This document shows, piece after piece, positions 50,736 through 53,428 of a stretch of DNA of 53,428 nucleotides. The DNA comes from Deinococcus gobiensis I-0 (GTDB taxonomy: Bacteria; Deinococcota; Deinococci; Deinococcales; Deinococcaceae). The DNA lies in NCBI RefSeq assembly GCF_000252445.1, contig NC_017793.1, positions 1-53,428 of the forward strand, read 5' to 3'. The position numbers were made by a program, and so were the translations under genes. Position 1 is the first letter of the stretch, and every line of letters starts with the position of its first letter. The notes below the pieces were generated by a model, which was not told the origin of the DNA, ran no database searches, and saw only the letters and a program-made list of their open reading frames with translations.

Positions 50736-51359
50736 ATGTCCGGACTGCCCACCGCTCTGCTGCTCTCCCGAGAAGAGAATCTCTATGCGGCAGCCGTCGC
50801 CCAGGCCGGCTACTTCACCGCCAAACAGGCACTCGACGCCGGCTACCGCCAGAGCCTTCACTCCTACCATGCCCATACAGGAAGATGGACACGCGTAGGG
50901 CCCGGCCTCTACCGACTCCCCACGCTGCCTCTGACGCCCGAGGACCAATACGTCCGACTCAGTCTCTGGAGCCGCAACCAGAGCGACCAACCACAAGGCG
51001 TCTTCGGCTTCGAGACGGCCCTCACCATCCATGACCTCAGTGACCTGATGCCCGCCCGGCTCCACATGATCGTGGCACCGAACTTCCGGAAGAAGCCCCC
51101 GCCCGGTCTGATTCTGCACACAGCTGTCCTGCCCGCTTCAGACCTTCAGCAGCGCACGGCCTACCAGGTCACCACCCCCCTTCGGACCTTGCTGGACATC
51201 GCGGGAAGTCCCACAAGTCCCGAACACCTGCACTCTGGACTGTCCGAGGCTCTTGAACGTGGCCTTATTCGACGACGCCGACTTGAGGAACGCCTTCTGG
51301 ACCCATCTACACCTCCCCAGGCCAGGAAACGCCTGCTCGTTGCTCTGGAAGCGCTATGA
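50736..51359 (+). CDS. abiEi: AbiEi-type antitoxin (transcriptional regulator)
   Basis: 207 residues from the leaderless ATG at 50736; a TTG at 50700 lies in the operator and is rejected. A winged helix opens the protein (YFTAKQALDAGYRQSLHSYH, WTRVGPGLYRLP), as in AbiEi. The following domain has FGFETALTIHDLSDLMPARL and YQVTTPLRTLLDIAG, both typical of the family. It neutralises and regulates the AbiEii toxin encoded by the overlapping next gene. The pair is a type IV toxin-antitoxin and phage abortive infection system, and also serves plasmid stability. Confidence 0.85.
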   Translation: MSGLPTALLLSREENLYAAAVAQAGYFTAKQALDAGYRQSLHSYHAHTGRWTRVGPGLYRLPTLPLTPEDQYVRLSLWSRNQSDQPQGVFGFETALTIHDLSDLMPARLHMIVAPNFRKKPPPGLILHTAVLPASDLQQRTAYQVTTPLRTLLDIAGSPTSPEHLHSGLSEALERGLIRRRRLEERLLDPSTPPQARKRLLVALEAL

Positions 51360-52201
51360 GATACACCACCGCTGCCGCTTTCCGCCGCGCTCTGGATGAC
51401 CGGCTCAGTCGTCAGGGCCTCGTGGACGGAATGGACGTCTCACGGCTCCAACGCCAGGTGACCTACGAGCGCTTCCTGGCACGGCTCTTCCGAGTCACTG
51501 GCGACACCTGGGTCCTCAAGGGGGGGTACGCCCTTGAGCTCCGGTTGGGCGGGCAGGCCCGGGCCACGAAAGACCTGGATTTCCTGGCGCCGCTGGAAGC
51601 TGACCTGTTGGACACCCTTCAGGAGACCGCTGAGCAGAACCTTGGAGATCACTTCGAGTTTCAGGTCGAGCTCCCCAGAAAAGGCAGGCTGACTGGCCCA
51701 CCGGAGGGCGGGCAGCGATTCCGGGTGACGGGTCGACTGGATGGACGTCCCTATGCCACGTTCTCGGTCGATGTCGGGCAGGGTGACCTGCTCCTGAGTC
51801 CACTCGACCAGCTGCCGGCCCGCGTTGACGTGACCTTCGCGGGGTTGCCTGAAGAGACCTTCCCTATCTATCCCCGTGCAGAGCACTTTGCCGAGAAGCT
51901 CCATGCCTACACCCGACCTCGGAGTTCTGGGGAGAACACACGCGTAAAGGATCTGTTGGACCTGAGCCTGTTGCTGTCCGATCCGGCATTCCCGCCAGCA
52001 CAGGCTGTGGCCAAAACTGTGCGCGCTGTGTTCGAGCACTACGGCACGCACCCGGTGCCACAGGTGATTCCCCTGCCGCCCAGAACCTGGCAGGACACCT
52101 ACCAGGAGACCGCCCAGGAGCTGCAGCATCCCGTGACGGACATGGATGAGGCGGTCAGGGAGATCCAGCGCTTCCTTCAGTCTGGTCATTCCACCCTGTA
52201 G
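51356..52201 (+). CDS. abiEii: AbiEii nucleotidyltransferase toxin
   Basis: 281 residues, ATGA overlap with the antitoxin. The nucleotidyltransferase core is visible: WVLKGGYALELRLG (motif I), ATKDLDFL (the Asp-x-Asp metal site), FSVDVGQGD, and further on AEHFAEKLHAYTRP and RVKDLLDLSLLL, all as in AbiEii/DUF1814 toxins, which transfer nucleotides to target RNAs such as tRNA and stop growth. Length and motifs are complete, so it should be active. Loss of the plasmid would free the toxin. Confidence 0.9.
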   Translation: MRYTTAAAFRRALDDRLSRQGLVDGMDVSRLQRQVTYERFLARLFRVTGDTWVLKGGYALELRLGGQARATKDLDFLAPLEADLLDTLQETAEQNLGDHFEFQVELPRKGRLTGPPEGGQRFRVTGRLDGRPYATFSVDVGQGDLLLSPLDQLPARVDVTFAGLPEETFPIYPRAEHFAEKLHAYTRPRSSGENTRVKDLLDLSLLLSDPAFPPAQAVAKTVRAVFEHYGTHPVPQVIPLPPRTWQDTYQETAQELQHPVTDMDEAVREIQRFLQSGHSTL

Positions 52202-52404
52202 AGAGTTGTCTCAGCGCCTTGTCCGTGAAGCAAGCGGGCAGCTGACCAGAACGCGGCCACCGCACGGATCAGGGCGGCCGTGGTCAGGTCATCCTCCCGG
52301 GCACGGTGCGTCGGCCCAGGTACAGGTTCTATTGGTGATGGCATAAGTTGGCACTGGTCCTGATGCTCTTGGACCACCAAGACAGTGGTCGGAATGTTCT
52401 GCAT
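52186..52404 (-). CDS. Possible small protein downstream of MFS
   Basis: A 72-codon frame from an ATG 14 bases after the MFS stop (TTVLVVQEHQDQCQLMPSPI, then TTAALIRAVAAFWSAARLLH) that overlaps the end of abiEii by 16 bases tail to tail. There is no ribosome site or known family. It may simply be chance. Confidence 0.3.
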   Translation of the reverse strand: MQNIPTTVLVVQEHQDQCQLMPSPIEPVPGPTHRAREDDLTTAALIRAVAAFWSAARLLHGQGAETTLYRVE

Positions 52405-52418
52405 GTCAGAACGGGGAA

Positions 52419-53428
52419 TCAGGTCTGGAACCGTGTGTCGTTTGAGCTTCGCAAAGCCCAGGGCCAACTCAGGGCCAGCAGCAGCAGGCAGCCACTCAGC
52501 CCCGCCATCAGCCATGGGGTGCCCACTGGCCAGGCCGCCAGCATGGCCCCCAGACTCAGTCCCACGGCATTGAGCGCCAGGAGGGTACCGATCACCCGGC
52601 CGCGGAGCGCCAGCGGGACCAGGTGTTGCGAACGGGTCACCGCCGCGACCTCCAACAGACCCAGGCCCACCCCGAAGACCAGTGCCGCGCTCCACCAGAC
52701 CCCTATGGCTGGCCAGACCAGACCCGCCGTGCCCAGCGTCAGCACCCAGCGTCCCCACCCCATCAGCGTGTCCAGAGACCACCGCCGCTCCAGAGGGGTG
52801 ACCAGCAGGATGCCCAGTAACACCCCGCTGGCAAGAAGCATCTCGAACATCGCGTAATCGGACGCCCCCTGCCCCAGGCGCTGCATGTGGACGGGTGCGC
52901 GCACGTTGATCAGATTCATGGCCAGATTGAGCGTGAAGCTCAGCGCGAGCATGGCCAGCAGCTGGCGCGATGTCCGCAGGACACGCCACCCCTCCCGGAG
53001 ATCGGCGAGGGGACGCAGCGGTGTTCCCTGTTGCGCAGCCGGCATGCGGGGGAGAGAAGGTGCAACCAGCGCCAGTCCCAGGAGAAGCAGCGTACTGAGC
53101 CCTAGCGTGCCCGCCTGCCCGGAGACGTGCAGCAGACTTCCCCCCAGGCCGTAGCCCACCAATGGGACCCCCATCATGGCGCCGCTGTTCAGGCTGTTGG
53201 CCCGCGTCAACTGTGTGGCGTCGACCAGGCGGGGGATGAGGGTACTGCCGGCGGTGTAGGCCAGCGTGGTCAGCAGACCTCCAAAGAAGGCCACCAGGAG
53301 CAGCAGGGCCAGAGGGACGGCTTCCCCAAGAGCCAGCACCGCCAGCCCGCCCACGGTGACTGCCCGCAGAAGGGACGTCAGGAGCAGCAAGGTACGCGGC
53401 GAGACGCGGTCAGCCAGCGACCCCAGGA
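52419..53428 (-). CDS. MFS transporter, main part (continues at 1-199)
   Basis: The remaining 336 residues of the transporter that starts at 199; the whole protein is 402 residues with about 12 membrane spans, the usual size. Across the junction it reads PRFLGP-VLGSLADRVSPRT, the MFS loop between spans 2 and 3 (motif A, G-x-L-x-D-R). Further spans include LAVLALGEAVPLALLLLVAF and VFGVGLGLLEVAAVTRSQHL. It is a probable proton-driven exporter; the iron-box-like operator hints at metal or siderophore traffic, but the substrate is unproven. Confidence 0.9.
   Translation of the reverse strand, partial: LGSLADRVSPRTLLLLTSLLRAVTVGGLAVLALGEAVPLALLLLVAFFGGLLTTLAYTAGSTLIPRLVDATQLTRANSLNSGAMMGVPLVGYGLGGSLLHVSGQAGTLGLSTLLLLGLALVAPSLPRMPAAQQGTPLRPLADLREGWRVLRTSRQLLAMLALSFTLNLAMNLINVRAPVHMQRLGQGASDYAMFEMLLASGVLLGILLVTPLERRWSLDTLMGWGRWVLTLGTAGLVWPAIGVWWSAALVFGVGLGLLEVAAVTRSQHLVPLALRGRVIGTLLALNAVGLSLGAMLAAWPVGTPWLMAGLSGCLLLLALSWPWALRSSNDTRFQT

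Noticed and set aside
50523..51119. 198-codon minus-strand frame
   Set aside because: It is antisense to AbiEi and its promoter.

Overview
The window looks like a complete circular plasmid of a Deinococcus-type bacterium, opened inside one gene. The minus strand of bases 1-199 encodes the N-terminus of an MFS transporter. The last 1,010 bases encode its remainder, in the same frame, and the joined sequence gives the expected TM2-TM3 loop (GSLADR). A Deinococcus host is inferred from the GC-rich backbone, from repeated leaderless starts (TANNNT, six or seven bases, then ATG/GTG) and from a diderm secretin. No database search was possible.

Layout. 0-2 kb: a divergent MFS/winged-helix pair, then decayed aldo-keto reductase, HxlR and IS630 remnants. 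2-11.3 kb (+): RHS toxin gene 1, with N-terminal FG-GAP/VCBS repeats, YD repeats, a Hint self-cleaving domain and a deaminase-like tip, followed by a HEAT-like immunity gene. 11.4-12.3 kb: two transposase remnants. 12.3-16.8 kb (-): a seven-gene translationally coupled operon, split by an intact IS630 copy and preceded by a self-cleaving (S24) repressor gene. 16.8-22.1 kb: an XRE gene, small genes, a phased palindrome array, four hairpins, a lambda-O-like initiator gene with four iterons and an AT-rich stretch inside it (probable origin), and a DnaB-family helicase. 22.5-32.3 kb (-): RHS toxin gene 2 (CBM-like modules, YD repeats, Hint, a second deaminase-like tip) with an ankyrin immunity gene. 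32.4-37.0 kb (+): an operon of lipoprotein, subtilisin-like lipoprotein and secretin, divergent from RHS 2. 37.6-45.6 kb: tyrosine recombinase, small lipoprotein, a coiled-coil DNA-binding protein beside short repeats, two replication-relaxation-like genes, ArsC and a sulfotransferase. 45.8-46.5 kb: noncoding repeats. 46.6-48.4 kb (-): a DUF1064-type nuclease operon. 48.8-49.8 kb (+): a ParA / ribbon-helix-helix partition locus. 50.7-52.2 kb (+): an AbiEi/AbiEii toxin-antitoxin pair.

How it fits together. Replication (Rep, DnaB), partition (ParA/RHH), multimer resolution (tyrosine recombinase) and addiction (AbiE) form the backbone. The striking cargo is a pair of convergent RHS toxin cassettes whose Hint segments are almost identical while their tips and immunity genes differ. 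Cassette 2 is divergent from an intact lipoprotein-subtilase-secretin operon; cassette 1 keeps only a truncated copy of the lipoprotein gene in the equivalent place. I infer a plasmid-borne toxin delivery system in which the secretin/protease operon exports or processes RHS proteins. Both RHS genes and parA carry single-base frame breaks at or near homopolymers, so assembly errors must be excluded before any is called biological.
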